A stretch of DNA of 64,000 nucleotides, from NCBI GenBank assembly GCA_965214485.1, contig CBDCBW010000010.1, forward strand, positions 1 through 64,000, in the 5' to 3' direction. Below are positions 15,517-25,698 of this stretch, in pieces. The position numbers were made by a program, and so were the translations under genes. Position 1 is the first letter of the stretch, and the number at the start of each line of letters is the position of its first letter. The notes beneath the pieces are model-generated. The model was not told where the DNA came from, made no database searches, and worked only from the letters and a program-made list of their open reading frames with translations. The DNA comes from JANQRZ01 sp965214485 (lineage in GTDB: Bacteria; Bacteroidota; Rhodothermia; Rhodothermales; JANQRZ01).

Positions 15517-17877
15517 CTATCCCACGACCTGCAGGCCCGCGAACTTGAGCTTGAGCTTTTTCTGCCCGACCCCCTGGAAGAACACCGTCGCCGCCGCCCG
15601 GTCGCCCCGGCCTTCGACGGCGAGGACCTTGCCCTGCCCGAAGGTGGCGTGCTCGACGAGGACGCCGGGGACGATCTCGGCCTCGCCCTCGTCGTAGACG
15701 ATGCGCTGCCCCTCCGGCTCCACCGCGCGCTTGGAGCGCGAGCGCTTCGGCTGGTCGGGGCGCAGGCTCTGGCGGTAGTAGTGCGGGTCCATGTCCCCGA
15801 GCCCTGTGCCGCCGCCTTTCACCGAGAAGCGGTCACGCTTGCCGGAGAACGCCCGCCCGGCCTCGGTGCGGATCACGTCGTCCGCCTCGACCTCGTCGAG
15901 GAACCGGCTGCGGATGCCGGGCTGCTGCTCGCCGAAGCGGTAGCGGCTGCGGGCGTACGACAGGAAGAGCAGCTCCTCGGCGCGCGTCACGCCGACGTAG
16001 AACAGCCGCCGCTCCTCCTCGAGCTCCTTCGGGTCCTGCGCGGCGACGGCGAGCGGGAACAGGCCCTCCTCCAGCCCGGTCACGAAGACCACCTTGAACT
16101 CCAATCCTTTGGAGGCGTGGAGCGTCATCAGCGTGACGCGGTTCGGGTCGCCCTCGTCGGCGTCGGCGTCGGTGACGAGCGAGACCTGCTGGAGGAACTC
16201 CGAGAGCGTCGGGGTGTGCTCGGGGGCGGCGTTGCCGAACTCGGCGATGGCGGAGATTAGCTCCTGCACGTTCTCCCACCGGGCGAGGCTCTCGACCGTG
16301 TTCTCCTCGCGGAGGCTCGAGAGCAGCCCGCTCTCGGCGAGGAGGTCGCGCGCGATCTCGTCGGCGGGGGCCGTCCCCGCCTTCGCCGCGTGCCGCCCGA
16401 CCATGAACGTGAAGCCCTCGATGGCCTTCGCGGCACGCGGGCCGACGCCGGTATCGGCGGCCCGTTCGAGCGCCTGCCACAGCGTGAGCCCTTCGGCGCG
16501 CGCGAAGGCCTCGACCGTCTCCATCGTCTTGGCCCCGATCCCGCGCGTGGGGTTGTTGATGACGCGGCGGATCGAGGCGGCGTCGTTGGGGTTGACGACG
16601 AGGCGGAGGTAGGCGAGGGCGTCTTTGATCTCGCGCCTCGAGTAGAACGACAGCCCGCCGACGATGCGGTACGGGATGCCGCCGCGCCGGAGGGCCTCTT
16701 CGAGCGAGCGGCTCTGGGCGTTCGTCCGGTAGAGCACCGCCGCCTGCCGGTAGGGCACGCCGTGGCGGACGTGGAGGTCGCGGAGGCGGCGCTCGACCTT
16801 CTGCGCCTCGTCGCGCTCCGAGAGCGCCTCCATCAGCACGACGTGCTCGCCCTCGGCGTTGTCCGTCCAGAGGTCCTTGTCGAGTTGGTCGGCGTTGCGC
16901 TTGATGACCGCGTCGGCGAGGCGGAGGATGCGGCCGGTCGAGCGGTAGTTCTGCTCGAGCCGGATCGTCGTCGCGCCGGGGTAGTCCTTCTGGAACGACA
17001 GGATGTTCTGGATGTCGGCCCCGCGGAAGGCGTAGATGCTCTGGGCGTCGTCGCCGACGACGCAGAGGTTCTTGTGCCGCGCGGCGAGCATCCCCGCGAG
17101 GCTGTACTGCGCGTGGTTCGTGTCCTGGTACTCGTCGATGTGGAGGTACTTCCAGCGGCCCTGGTACTGTTCGAGCGCGTCGGGGTGGTGGTGGAAGAGC
17201 TCGATAGGCTTGATCAGGAGGTCGTCGAAGTCGAGGGCGTTGGCGCGGCGGAGGGCTTCGTTGTAGGGCCCGTAGACTTTGGCGGCGGCCTCCTCGAACG
17301 GGTCCCCCGCGAGGCGCTGGTACTCCTGCGGGCTGACGAGGCTGTTCTTCGCGCCGCTGATGCGGTGGCGGAGCGAGCGCGGCGTGTAGCGCTTGGGATC
17401 GAGGTTATAGCGGGTGAGGACGTTTTTGATGATGTTCTCGGAGTCCGCCGTGTCGTAGATCGAGAAGTCGCGCGTGTAGCCGAGGCGCTCGGCTTCGCGG
17501 CGGAGGATGCGGGCGAAGACCGAGTGGAAGGTCCCCATCCAGATGCCGCGCGCGTCCCCCTCGCCGACGAGCCGGACGACGCGCTCGCGCATCTCCTTCG
17601 CGGCCTTGTTGGTGAAGGTGAGCGAGAGGACTTGGCTCGGCCACGCCTTCTTGGTCGCCAGCAGGTAGGCGATCCGGTGCGTCAGCGTGCGCGTCTTGCC
17701 GCTCCCCGGGCCGGCGACGATCATCACCGGCCCCTCGGTCGTCGAGGCGGCCTCGCGCTGGACCGGGTTGAGGCCGTCGAGGATGTCGGCGGCGGCCTGC
17801 GCGCCGGGGTCGGGGGCCGCCCCGGTCGCCATCGGGTCGGGGGTGGCGGGCGTGTCGGAGAGCGTGTAGGTGCGCAT
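15517..17877 (-). CDS. ATP-dependent DNA helicase, UvrD/PcrA type
   Basis: This 786-aa superfamily-1A 3'-5' helicase acts in nucleotide-excision and mismatch repair and in fork clearance. Motifs seen are Q-motif LNPVQREA, Walker A AGPGSGKTRTLTHR, LSLTFTNKAAKEM (Ia), VDDAQSIYAFRGAD (II/III), LEQNYRST (IV), LMTLHASKGLEFKVVF (V) and EERRLFYVGVTRAEE (VI). The C-terminus ends with the PcrA/UvrD tail (ILVEHATFGQGKVLAVEGRG in near form). The ATG at 17877 was chosen because the upstream frame reads through a repeat element; the next ATG (MATGAAPDPG) is an alternative. A structured repeat lies 26 bp upstream. Confidence 0.95.
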   Translation of the reverse strand: MRTYTLSDTPATPDPMATGAAPDPGAQAAADILDGLNPVQREAASTTEGPVMIVAGPGSGKTRTLTHRIAYLLATKKAWPSQVLSLTFTNKAAKEMRERVVRLVGEGDARGIWMGTFHSVFARILRREAERLGYTRDFSIYDTADSENIIKNVLTRYNLDPKRYTPRSLRHRISGAKNSLVSPQEYQRLAGDPFEEAAAKVYGPYNEALRRANALDFDDLLIKPIELFHHHPDALEQYQGRWKYLHIDEYQDTNHAQYSLAGMLAARHKNLCVVGDDAQSIYAFRGADIQNILSFQKDYPGATTIRLEQNYRSTGRILRLADAVIKRNADQLDKDLWTDNAEGEHVVLMEALSERDEAQKVERRLRDLHVRHGVPYRQAAVLYRTNAQSRSLEEALRRGGIPYRIVGGLSFYSRREIKDALAYLRLVVNPNDAASIRRVINNPTRGIGAKTMETVEAFARAEGLTLWQALERAADTGVGPRAAKAIEGFTFMVGRHAAKAGTAPADEIARDLLAESGLLSSLREENTVESLARWENVQELISAIAEFGNAAPEHTPTLSEFLQQVSLVTDADADEGDPNRVTLMTLHASKGLEFKVVFVTGLEEGLFPLAVAAQDPKELEEERRLFYVGVTRAEELLFLSYARSRYRFGEQQPGIRSRFLDEVEADDVIRTEAGRAFSGKRDRFSVKGGGTGLGDMDPHYYRQSLRPDQPKRSRSKRAVEPEGQRIVYDEGEAEIVPGVLVEHATFGQGKVLAVEGRGDRAAATVFFQGVGQKKLKLKFAGLQVVG

Positions 17878-17902
17878 CGTCGGGGATGGTGGAAGCGGGC
17901 GG

Positions 17903-18041
17903 GACCCCCCGCTTCTCTCGCGCCTCCGGGACGAGGTCCCTACGGCTGCTTCGAGAAGCTGTCCCCCTCGACGAGGGGGACAGCCGCGCGTTGCTGGGAG
18001 CGGAGGCGAAGCCGGAGCGACCGCGAGCGCGGCGGGGGGTC
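17903..18041. repeat. Paired-hairpin miniature element with GACCCCCCGC ends, copy 1
   Basis: This 139-bp element begins GACCCCCCGC and ends GCGGGGGGTC, a perfect 10-bp terminal inverted repeat. Inside are two hairpins: GCTTCTC/GAGAAGC (17911-17917 with 17953-17959) and CTGTCCCCCTCG/CGAGGGGGACAG (17959-17970 with 17972-17983). A conserved tail follows (GGAGCGAC.GC.AGCGCGGCGG). Copy 2 is at 40518-40661. It sits 26 bp before the uvrD start codon, so it is within or next to that gene's leader. Confidence 0.75.
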
Positions 18042-18171
18042 TGCATGATAGCGGCACCGACCGTAGAGGGCAAGGCGGGCGGGCACTTTCCTCCGGCCTC
18101 CACACAGCTGGGCACCGAACGAGGCTGGAGTCGTTTATTAGGAGGACGCTCAAACCGCACGAGGTACCGCC

Positions 18172-18615
18172 ATGCAGACTCCCGTTTCCAGCATCCTCAG
18201 CCGCAAGGGCGACTGGGTCATCACGATCGAGCCCAGCGCCACCGTCTTCGACACGATCTCGCGCATGGTCGAGCACAACGTCGGCGCGATCTGCGTCACC
18301 GAGCGCGGCCGGCTCCAGGGCATCTTCACCGAGCGCGACTACCTCCGCCGGATCATCCTCCAGGGCCGCGCCTCGAAGGACACCCGCGTCGAGGAGGCCA
18401 TGACGAAGGACGTCATCTGCGCCACCCCGGACCACACCGCCGACGAGTGCATGGCGATGATGACCGAGAAGAAGTGCCGCCACCTGCCGGTCCTCCGCGA
18501 CGGCCAGCTCGCCGGCATCGTCTCGCTCGGCGACTGTGTGAAGGTCATCCTCGAGACCACCGAGGACCGCGTCCGCAACCTCGAGCACTTCATCACCGGC
18601 GGCTACCCCGGCTGA
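18172..18615 (+). CDS. CBS domain protein
   Basis: This 147-aa cytoplasmic protein is built of two CBS motifs, about residues 5-60 (VSSILSRKGDWVITIEPSAT) and 75-130 (VEEAMTKDVICATPDHTADE). Tandem CBS motifs form a Bateman module that binds adenosine nucleotides and senses energy state. The GIFTERDYLRRI and LAGIVSLGDCVKVI turns are typical. No catalytic domain is attached, so it probably regulates a partner. It is convergent with the next gene (6-bp gap). Confidence 0.9.
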   Translation: MQTPVSSILSRKGDWVITIEPSATVFDTISRMVEHNVGAICVTERGRLQGIFTERDYLRRIILQGRASKDTRVEEAMTKDVICATPDHTADECMAMMTEKKCRHLPVLRDGQLAGIVSLGDCVKVILETTEDRVRNLEHFITGGYPG

Positions 18616-18621
18616 GCGCGC

Positions 18622-21600
18622 TCAGCTTTCGACGCGGGCGTTGAGCACGTCGTAGACGTTCGGGTCGCCCGCGTTGACCTTGCCGCCGCCGACGCCGGCG
18701 TCGGCGCGCTCGCGGACCGAGCGGAACGCCCCGATGTCGCCGCTCTCGTCGTTGGCCCCGACGAGGAGCGTCACCGTCGTGCCGCGCCCGAGGGCGGGCA
18801 GGACGAACTTCGGGAGCGAGAACGTGACGGCCCCCTCCTCGGTCGAGACGAGCGCGTTGCCCATCTCGCCGAACTCGCCGAGCACGCGGCCCTTCGCGTC
18901 CTCGATCCGCAGCCCGTCGCCGACGAAGACGATGAACTCGTAGCCGTTGCTCTTCGGGAAGACGTAGCCCGAGTTGCGCCCGACCTCGGTCTTCCCCCCC
19001 TCCTCCGTGTCGAAGGCGAGCGCGACGAGCGCCGGCTGGAACCCGAGCGCCTCGGGGTCGGCCACGTCCGCGAGCTCGATGCGGACGTACTGCGTCGAGT
19101 CGTCCTGGGTGATTTCGAGGTAGCTCACGTCGAGGGTTCGCTCGGGGATCGTCGTGGGGTAGGTGTAGGTCGCGGTCGTGCCCCAGTCGTCGCCGTCGGG
19201 GTCGGTCCAGGCGAGGATCGGGATGGCGAGGGGGTTCGTGCGGCTGACCTGCGCCGGGCCGAGCACGCGCGAGCGCTTGACCTGCCGCATCACCGGGTAC
19301 TCGTCGCGGATCTCCGGTTCGGCAAAGGCGAGCCCGGCGGCGGCCTCCGGCGGGGCGTAGCTGCTGTCGGCGGGGGTCTCTTCGCCATTCAGCGTGATGG
19401 CACCGGGCGAGATCGTGACCGCGGCCGAGTCCCCGACGACGAGCGTATCGCCCTCCACGCGCGCGAGCGGGACCGCCTTCACCTGCCCGAAGGCGCGCAC
19501 CCGGGCCGTCGCCCCGCGCGGCAGCCGGCCGGACGAGACGAGGCTCACCGAGAGCTCGCCGCCGCTCTGCTGCATCCGGGCGCGCACGGTGCCGTCGCCG
19601 AGCCGGAACGTCACCGTGGTCTCGCCCCACGCCTCCGGCAGGTGCGGTTCCAGCACGACGGTGTTGCCGCTGCGGTAGCCGACGCCCGCGTAGTCCTGGT
19701 AGGCGTTGCGGATGAACTCGGCGAGCGTCCACGGCTGCACGGGCGCGCCGCCCAGGCGGGGCTCGTCCTCGCCGGGGTGCGGGTGCGCGTTGAGGTTCTC
19801 CGCCGCCGCGCCGGCGACGCCCCGGTCGAGGATCAGCCGCTGGAGCGCCTCGGTCTGCTCGTAGGCGAGGTCCGCCGCGCCGGGGACGAGCAGCGAGACG
19901 AGGGGGCCGGCGAGCCACGTCCACACGGTCCCGTCGTAGCGCGCCGCGCCGCGCTCGTAGAAGTCCGGCGCGTCGAGGTAGGGATAGAACAGCGAGTCCG
20001 ACTGCGGCAGCGTCGAGACGCCGTAGGGGTAGACGAGGCCGGCGGTGAGGCGTTCGAGCACCCGCCGCTCGGTCTCGGGGTCGAGGTCGAACGCCTGGAG
20101 GGCGAGGAGGCCGCTCGGGCGGAGGCGGTCGTCGCGCTGCCCGGCCGTCGAGACGAAATCCGCCATCCGGTCGTCCCGAACGAAGGTCCGCTCGAAGCGG
20201 CGTTGGAGCGCGGCGGCGCTGTCGGCGTAGGCCCGCGCCGAGGTCGGGCGGCCGCTGATCTGGCCCATGATGAGGGCGATGGGCTGCATCGCCCGGAGCG
20301 CCTGGTAGAACCGGCCCTGCGCCTCGACGGCCCGGTTCGCGCGCGGCACCCGCCCCCGCCCGTCGAACGGCTGCACCCACGTCTCGCCGGGACGGTTGGC
20401 GAGAAAGCCGTCCGGCGTCGCGGTGTCCTCGAAGAGCCCACGCACCGCGTAGACGGTCCGGGTCCAGAACTCGGCGCTGTTGTCGGTGACCAGCGAGCGG
20501 TCGCCGGTGGTGCGGAGGTAGTCGCCGACGGCCCCGACGAAGACCGGCGTGGCATCGACCGTGGTAAACTGCGGCCGCCCGTCGGCGAACTCGTTGGGGA
20601 TGCGCCCGAAGCGGTCGATCCGGCGGTCACGGCGCTGCGCCCGCCCGAAGGTGGTGAGGAGCTGCCGGGCGCGCTCCCACTGGCCGAGGGCGAGAAACGC
20701 GGGGAGCACGGTGAGCGTCGAGCGCCCGCGCGGGTTGTCCGCGCCGGGCAGCCCGGAGACGACCTGGAGGCCGGCGGAGTCCTCGACGACGAGCGCTTCG
20801 AGCGAGAGCCGCGCCCAGTCGAAGGCCCGGTTGAAGGCCTCGTCCTCGGTGCGGATTGTGCTGCCGCCCTCCAGCGTGGCGGCGAGCCGCTGCGCCCGCC
20901 GGCTCAGGAGGTCCTCGCGCCGACCGAGCGCCTGCCGCGCCGCCGCCGCCGCGTCCTCCGGCGTGTCCCCCGTCGCAAACGCCACCGCGCCCGGCGTCCC
21001 GAACCGGACCACGCCGGGGGCCAGCCCGCGCTCCCGAACCCCGAGGTGGTCTGTGACCTCCTCGGCCTTCACGCGGGCTGCGCCGTCCGTGGCGACGACG
21101 GCCAGCCAGACCGGGCGCGTGCTCCCCGCGCGAGGTTCGAGGTAGTTGCCGCGCGCGATCAGCAAGGCATCGCCCTGCGCCTGCGTGCTGTACTCCGCCG
21201 CCCCGCGCCGGTCCGTCACGAGAGGCCGAAGCTCGACCGTCCCCACGCTGTCGGCCACCTCGACGAGGAGCGCACCCTCGGCGAGCGTGATCGTCTCGGT
21301 GAGCTCCTTCAGGTCCGGCCCGCGTACCGCCCGCAGCAGCCCGGCGAGGAACCCCGACGAGTCCGCCTGCCGGTAGGTCCGCGCCGCAAAGTCGGGCCGC
21401 ACGATCCCGCCCGTGATCTCCCCCGGCCCGACGCCGACCGAGTCCTCGACGAAGTGCCACCGCCACCCGCTCGCGAGGCGAAAGCCACCGACCGTGAACC
21501 CCATCGCCGGGTCCGTCGGTGCCCCGGCGAGCGCGTCGAAGAAATAGGCCCCGGCTTTGTCCGTAAAGAAGAACGAGCGGTCCGCGCTAGAGTCCGCCGC

Positions 21601-21729
21601 CACCGCGAGGCGGGCGAGCGCTGCGGGCTCACGGCCGGCCAGTCCTTCCGGTACCTCCGTGCCCTCGCCACACCCGGCAAGGGCGACGAGACCCGCGAGC
21701 AAGAGGGCGAGCAGAAGAGAACGGGGCAC
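18622..21729 (-). CDS. Glucodextranase/glycogen-debranching-like lipoprotein
   Basis: This 1035-aa exported protein has a lipobox (LVALAGC, Cys 19) and a GTG start. The middle (about residues 250-680) looks like the (alpha/alpha)6 barrel of amylo-alpha-1,6-glucosidase/debranching enzymes (WARLSLEALVVED, GRIPNEF, DATPVFVGAVGDYLRTTGD). The Glu in IPNEF and acidic residues in PQFTTVDAT lie where such enzymes place catalytic or binding residues. The last about 230 residues (EYPVMRQVKRSRVLGPAQ onward, including LAWTDPDGDDWG and VLGEFGEMGNALV) match the glucodextranase C-terminal module pattern. Together these suggest a cell-surface alpha-glucan hydrolase. The exact bond specificity is unknown. Confidence 0.75.
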   Translation of the reverse strand: MPRSLLLALLLAGLVALAGCGEGTEVPEGLAGREPAALARLAVAADSSADRSFFFTDKAGAYFFDALAGAPTDPAMGFTVGGFRLASGWRWHFVEDSVGVGPGEITGGIVRPDFAARTYRQADSSGFLAGLLRAVRGPDLKELTETITLAEGALLVEVADSVGTVELRPLVTDRRGAAEYSTQAQGDALLIARGNYLEPRAGSTRPVWLAVVATDGAARVKAEEVTDHLGVRERGLAPGVVRFGTPGAVAFATGDTPEDAAAAARQALGRREDLLSRRAQRLAATLEGGSTIRTEDEAFNRAFDWARLSLEALVVEDSAGLQVVSGLPGADNPRGRSTLTVLPAFLALGQWERARQLLTTFGRAQRRDRRIDRFGRIPNEFADGRPQFTTVDATPVFVGAVGDYLRTTGDRSLVTDNSAEFWTRTVYAVRGLFEDTATPDGFLANRPGETWVQPFDGRGRVPRANRAVEAQGRFYQALRAMQPIALIMGQISGRPTSARAYADSAAALQRRFERTFVRDDRMADFVSTAGQRDDRLRPSGLLALQAFDLDPETERRVLERLTAGLVYPYGVSTLPQSDSLFYPYLDAPDFYERGAARYDGTVWTWLAGPLVSLLVPGAADLAYEQTEALQRLILDRGVAGAAAENLNAHPHPGEDEPRLGGAPVQPWTLAEFIRNAYQDYAGVGYRSGNTVVLEPHLPEAWGETTVTFRLGDGTVRARMQQSGGELSVSLVSSGRLPRGATARVRAFGQVKAVPLARVEGDTLVVGDSAAVTISPGAITLNGEETPADSSYAPPEAAAGLAFAEPEIRDEYPVMRQVKRSRVLGPAQVSRTNPLAIPILAWTDPDGDDWGTTATYTYPTTIPERTLDVSYLEITQDDSTQYVRIELADVADPEALGFQPALVALAFDTEEGGKTEVGRNSGYVFPKSNGYEFIVFVGDGLRIEDAKGRVLGEFGEMGNALVSTEEGAVTFSLPKFVLPALGRGTTVTLLVGANDESGDIGAFRSVRERADAGVGGGKVNAGDPNVYDVLNARVES

Positions 21730-21790
21730 GGGGGAAAGGAGTCAGGGATCTAGGAGAGAGGCGCGAGAGTGGATAGAAGATAGAGAGCGA

Positions 21791-22975
21791 CTATTCACTC
21801 TCCGGCTCCCAAGGCATACTCCTGCGCATGAACTCGTCAAACATAGGGACGGTGAAGGCAGTATCGCCGTGGGCCGGACTGTAGATCATCCCCTTTCTGA
21901 TAAGCCCGGACCTCAATGGGGCGACGGACCGGACGGACGTGCCCATCTTGGCCGCAATCTCTCCGGAGCGATGAGGACCGGCTCCAAGCTCGGCCATTGC
22001 CCTCATGTATTGCTTCTCGCGCGGAGTTAAACGGTCCAGGCGTACTCGGAAGAATCCACTGTCTAGCTGCTGCACAGCACTCCCCGTCGCGGCCTCGGCA
22101 TCGCGCTCCGAGATGGGCGATTCGGCAGCAACGTTCCAGGCGTGCTTCCCCCACTCCTGAAGGAAATACGGGTACCCTTGCGTCTTGTCCACGATCAGGT
22201 CGAGCGCGCCCGCCGTGTAGTCCACGTCTTCGTCCCTCGCTGGTTCTCTGACGGCTCGCTTCGCGTCGGGTTGAGCCAGCGGACCTACCTCGGGATAGTC
22301 GAACAGTCGCTCGGCGTACGACTTCGCCTCCCCGGCCAGCCCTGCGAGTTGGGGCAAACCGGCACCGAAGAATACGAGCGGCAAGGCGCGCTGCGACACC
22401 TTGTGGATGGCAACGATGAGCGCGCTGAGGTCCTCGGAGGAGAGATACTGTACTTCGTCTATCATCAGGACGACCGCCGTGCCCACTTCCTGAGCCGCTC
22501 TGGCAACAGCAAGAAACAGGTCAGGCAGATCAACCTCCAGATCGCCGGAGTCAGCCTGCCCGGCTTCCGGGTCGATGCCGACCTCCAGTTCTCCAACGGA
22601 AACTTTGAAAGCCCCAGCGAACGAGATAAGCGTTCGGAACGCCCGGCGAACCTGATCGCGCCGCCGTTCGCTTCGGTCGAGTTGAATCAGCAGCCGACGC
22701 AGGTGAGGCACCAGCAAGCTCGGCAGGCCCCGGCTCTCCGGTGCCTCAATCAGGATCGGGTGGCAGTCGGCGTCCTCCGCGATCTCTTCGATCCGGTTGA
22801 GCAAGACCGTTTTGCCGACGCCGCGGAGGCCGAGCAGCATCTGCCCCTTTGCATACCGCCCCCCGAGGGTGCGAGCAATAGCGATCTCGGCGTCCGCCAG
22901 GATTTGCTCACGGCCGGCAAGCTCGGGTGGGCGCGTACCGGCACCGGGAGCATAGGGGTTGAGCCTCGGGTCCAC
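21791..22975 (-). CDS. AAA ATPase with winged-helix C-terminus, Orc/Cdc6-like
   Basis: This 394-aa protein starts NPYAPGAGTRPPELAGRE, typical of a family of bacterial P-loop ATPases. Walker A is LLGLRGVGKTVLL, Walker B is VVLMIDEVQYLS, and a sensor-like FFGAGLP follows. The C-terminal about 80 residues (LTPREKQYMRAMAELG..., then GEIAAKMG and RSGLIRKGMIYSP) form a winged-helix DNA-binding domain. GTG at 22975 was chosen because it starts at the family N-terminus and after ribBA ends; TTG at 22999 is possible. Codon use is less G+C-rich than its neighbours, hinting at transfer. The cellular role is not established. Confidence 0.8.
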   Translation of the reverse strand: MDPRLNPYAPGAGTRPPELAGREQILADAEIAIARTLGGRYAKGQMLLGLRGVGKTVLLNRIEEIAEDADCHPILIEAPESRGLPSLLVPHLRRLLIQLDRSERRRDQVRRAFRTLISFAGAFKVSVGELEVGIDPEAGQADSGDLEVDLPDLFLAVARAAQEVGTAVVLMIDEVQYLSSEDLSALIVAIHKVSQRALPLVFFGAGLPQLAGLAGEAKSYAERLFDYPEVGPLAQPDAKRAVREPARDEDVDYTAGALDLIVDKTQGYPYFLQEWGKHAWNVAAESPISERDAEAATGSAVQQLDSGFFRVRLDRLTPREKQYMRAMAELGAGPHRSGEIAAKMGTSVRSVAPLRSGLIRKGMIYSPAHGDTAFTVPMFDEFMRRSMPWEPESE

Positions 22976-22997
22976 AACGGTCTCTCGGAAGGTTTGC

Positions 22998-23042
22998 AAG
23001 GTTATCGAAGTTAGCGCAGTGCAGGATAACTCCGATAACCTT
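22998..23042. promoter_or_regulatory. Inverted repeat over the AAA ATPase promoter
   Basis: Perfect 10-bp arms AAGGTTATCG (22998-23007) and CGATAACCTT (23033-23042) flank a 25-bp centre with another GGATAAC half-site. A possible -7 box TAACTTCG (minus strand 23013-23006) overlaps the inner arm. This has the form of an operator, perhaps for self-regulation by the winged-helix ATPase. That function is inferred. Confidence 0.5.
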
Positions 23043-23054
23043 CCTAAACTCTCT

Positions 23055-24320
<1,266 letters not shown>

Positions 24321-24451
24321 AGGGCGGGGGGTTCGTGAGCGGCTTCAACGGGACCTCGAAGGGCGGGTTCAGGAGGGCCGGAGAAGAGGGCGAGGAGAAC
24401 GAGGAGCGCGCGCGTCCCCCCTCCCTCTCCCGTTTCTCTGCCCCTCCGCCC

Positions 24452-24769
24452 TTACTCCTTCGCCGCCACCGAGGCGACAGCGCTCTTGTCGAAGCGGAGC
24501 TTGACGTTGTCGTCCACCTGCGCGAGGATGCTGTTCTCGTCCACCTTCGTGACGGTGGCGTGGACGCCGCCGATGGTCACGATCCGGTCGCCCTTTTTGA
24601 CGGCGGAGATCATGGCCTTGCGCGTGTCCTCACGCTTTTTCTGCGGGCGGATGATGAAGAAGTAGAAGACGATGAAGACGAGGAGGAACGGCAGGAACAG
24701 CCCGGCGAGGCCGCCGCCGCCCTCGGGGGGCGGGCCGCTGAGCAGGAAGAGGGAGAGCGTGTAGATCAT
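24452..24769 (-). CDS. yajC: Preprotein translocase subunit YajC
   Basis: This 105-aa inner-membrane protein associates with SecDF and the SecYEG channel. A single membrane helix (about residues 22-42, LFLPFLLVFIVFYFFII) is followed by RPQKKRE, the family signature. The soluble part has VKKGDRIVTIGGVHATVTKVDE. A Gly/Pro-rich loop precedes the helix. secD/secF are not nearby. A TATCTTCG box 29 bp upstream is a likely promoter element. Confidence 0.95.
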   Translation of the reverse strand: MIYTLSLFLLSGPPPEGGGGLAGLFLPFLLVFIVFYFFIIRPQKKREDTRKAMISAVKKGDRIVTIGGVHATVTKVDENSILAQVDDNVKLRFDKSAVASVAAKE

Positions 24770-24797
24770 GAGGCGCTAGGGTGAGAAAGGGGCGAGG

Positions 24798-24805
24798 CGA
24801 AGATA
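24798..24805 (-). promoter_or_regulatory. Putative -7 box for yajC
   Basis: TATCTTCG on the minus strand (24805-24798), 29 bp before the yajC ATG, resembles the TAnnTTTG promoter box. Similar TATCTT boxes precede other genes in this window. No clear -33 element. Confidence 0.35.
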
Positions 24806-25159
24806 CGCTGCCGCTCGCCCCCTCAGCCTCAGAGCCGAGCGCGGCGCGGTCGTACGAAGCTACCGAGCGGCGGGGCGGATTGACCCTCGCCACTCGGCGC
24901 TCCTCTCGGCTGCCGCCGGAATACCTCCCCCCGGCTGTAAACCCGCGACCGGGCGAAGCCCTTTGCCCCCCGCTCCAGGACGACGCACCGTTACGCGTGC
25001 AGCCTTTGTTTGCCCGCCGCTCCCCAGTGGCCTCGGCGGGGATCAATAATAGCAAGCCTCCCCCGCAGCTCCAGCCCGCAGGGACACGCCGCGACCCAGT
25101 CGTCTCTCCCTGCCCAGCGGAACGCACTCCACACCACTCCAACCACACTCCACAGCACC
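24806..25159. other. Non-coding gap between divergent yajC and a lipoprotein gene
   Basis: About 350 bp between divergent genes. It must contain promoters in both directions. An AT-rich patch (ATCAATAATAGC, near 25041-25052) with a TTTG some 30 bp upstream is a weak candidate for the rightward gene. No RNA gene or repeat was recognised. Confidence 0.4.
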
Positions 25160-25678
25160 ATGCGTATCTATCTCACTCTCTTCCTGTTCGGCTCGGTCAT
25201 GCTGACCGGATGCGCCGACGACCTGGTCGGCCCGGCCGTCGACGCTGCCGGCATCACCGACCCTGTCACCATGCGCGATGCGGCTCCGGTCTCGTTCTTT
25301 AAGACGTGGGAAGCCCCGGCCGCCCAGGACGGCTACCGGATGACCTTCCGGAATACCGAGCGCTCGAACCAGCCTGCCGGGGCGGACGACGCCCGCCTGG
25401 CCCTCGCAGGGAACGGCACCTACGCCCCGGAGCAAGCTGCCGACGGCTCCGCCGAGCGCGTCAGCTTTACCATCGTCGGAACCGTCGCCCTCGACCGCGA
25501 GGTCGCCTTCACGATCGTAGACGAGCAGGGTGAGGTGATGGCTGAGGCGAAAGGCTTGGCCGACGAGCAGTACGAGCGGCTCGAGCTGAACATCCAGTTC
25601 GCCAACGGCTCCGAGCGCCACGTCGTCCTCTCCCCCGAGACGGACCGCACCCCGATGCTAAGCGTCTCGGTCGAGTAG
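25160..25678 (+). CDS. Lipoprotein of unknown function
   Basis: This 172-aa protein has a lipoprotein signal ending VMLTGC (Cys 18) and a mature part of beta-strand character. The ATG at 25160 was chosen because it starts the signal peptide. The sequence between residues 45 and 130 (FKTWEAPAAQDGYRMTFRNT, then VSFTIVGTVALDREVAFTIV) suggests a single beta-sandwich. It ends with TPMLSVSVE. No family was recognised. A strong terminator follows. Confidence 0.65.
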   Translation: MRIYLTLFLFGSVMLTGCADDLVGPAVDAAGITDPVTMRDAAPVSFFKTWEAPAAQDGYRMTFRNTERSNQPAGADDARLALAGNGTYAPEQAADGSAERVSFTIVGTVALDREVAFTIVDEQGEVMAEAKGLADEQYERLELNIQFANGSERHVVLSPETDRTPMLSVSVE

Positions 25679-25698
25679 CGAGAGCCGCTCCGACCCCC

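Noticed and set aside
24321..24451. FMN riboswitch upstream of ribBA
   Set aside because: The gap is short, and the conserved FMN-aptamer blocks such as AGGGUGAAAUUCCC are absent.
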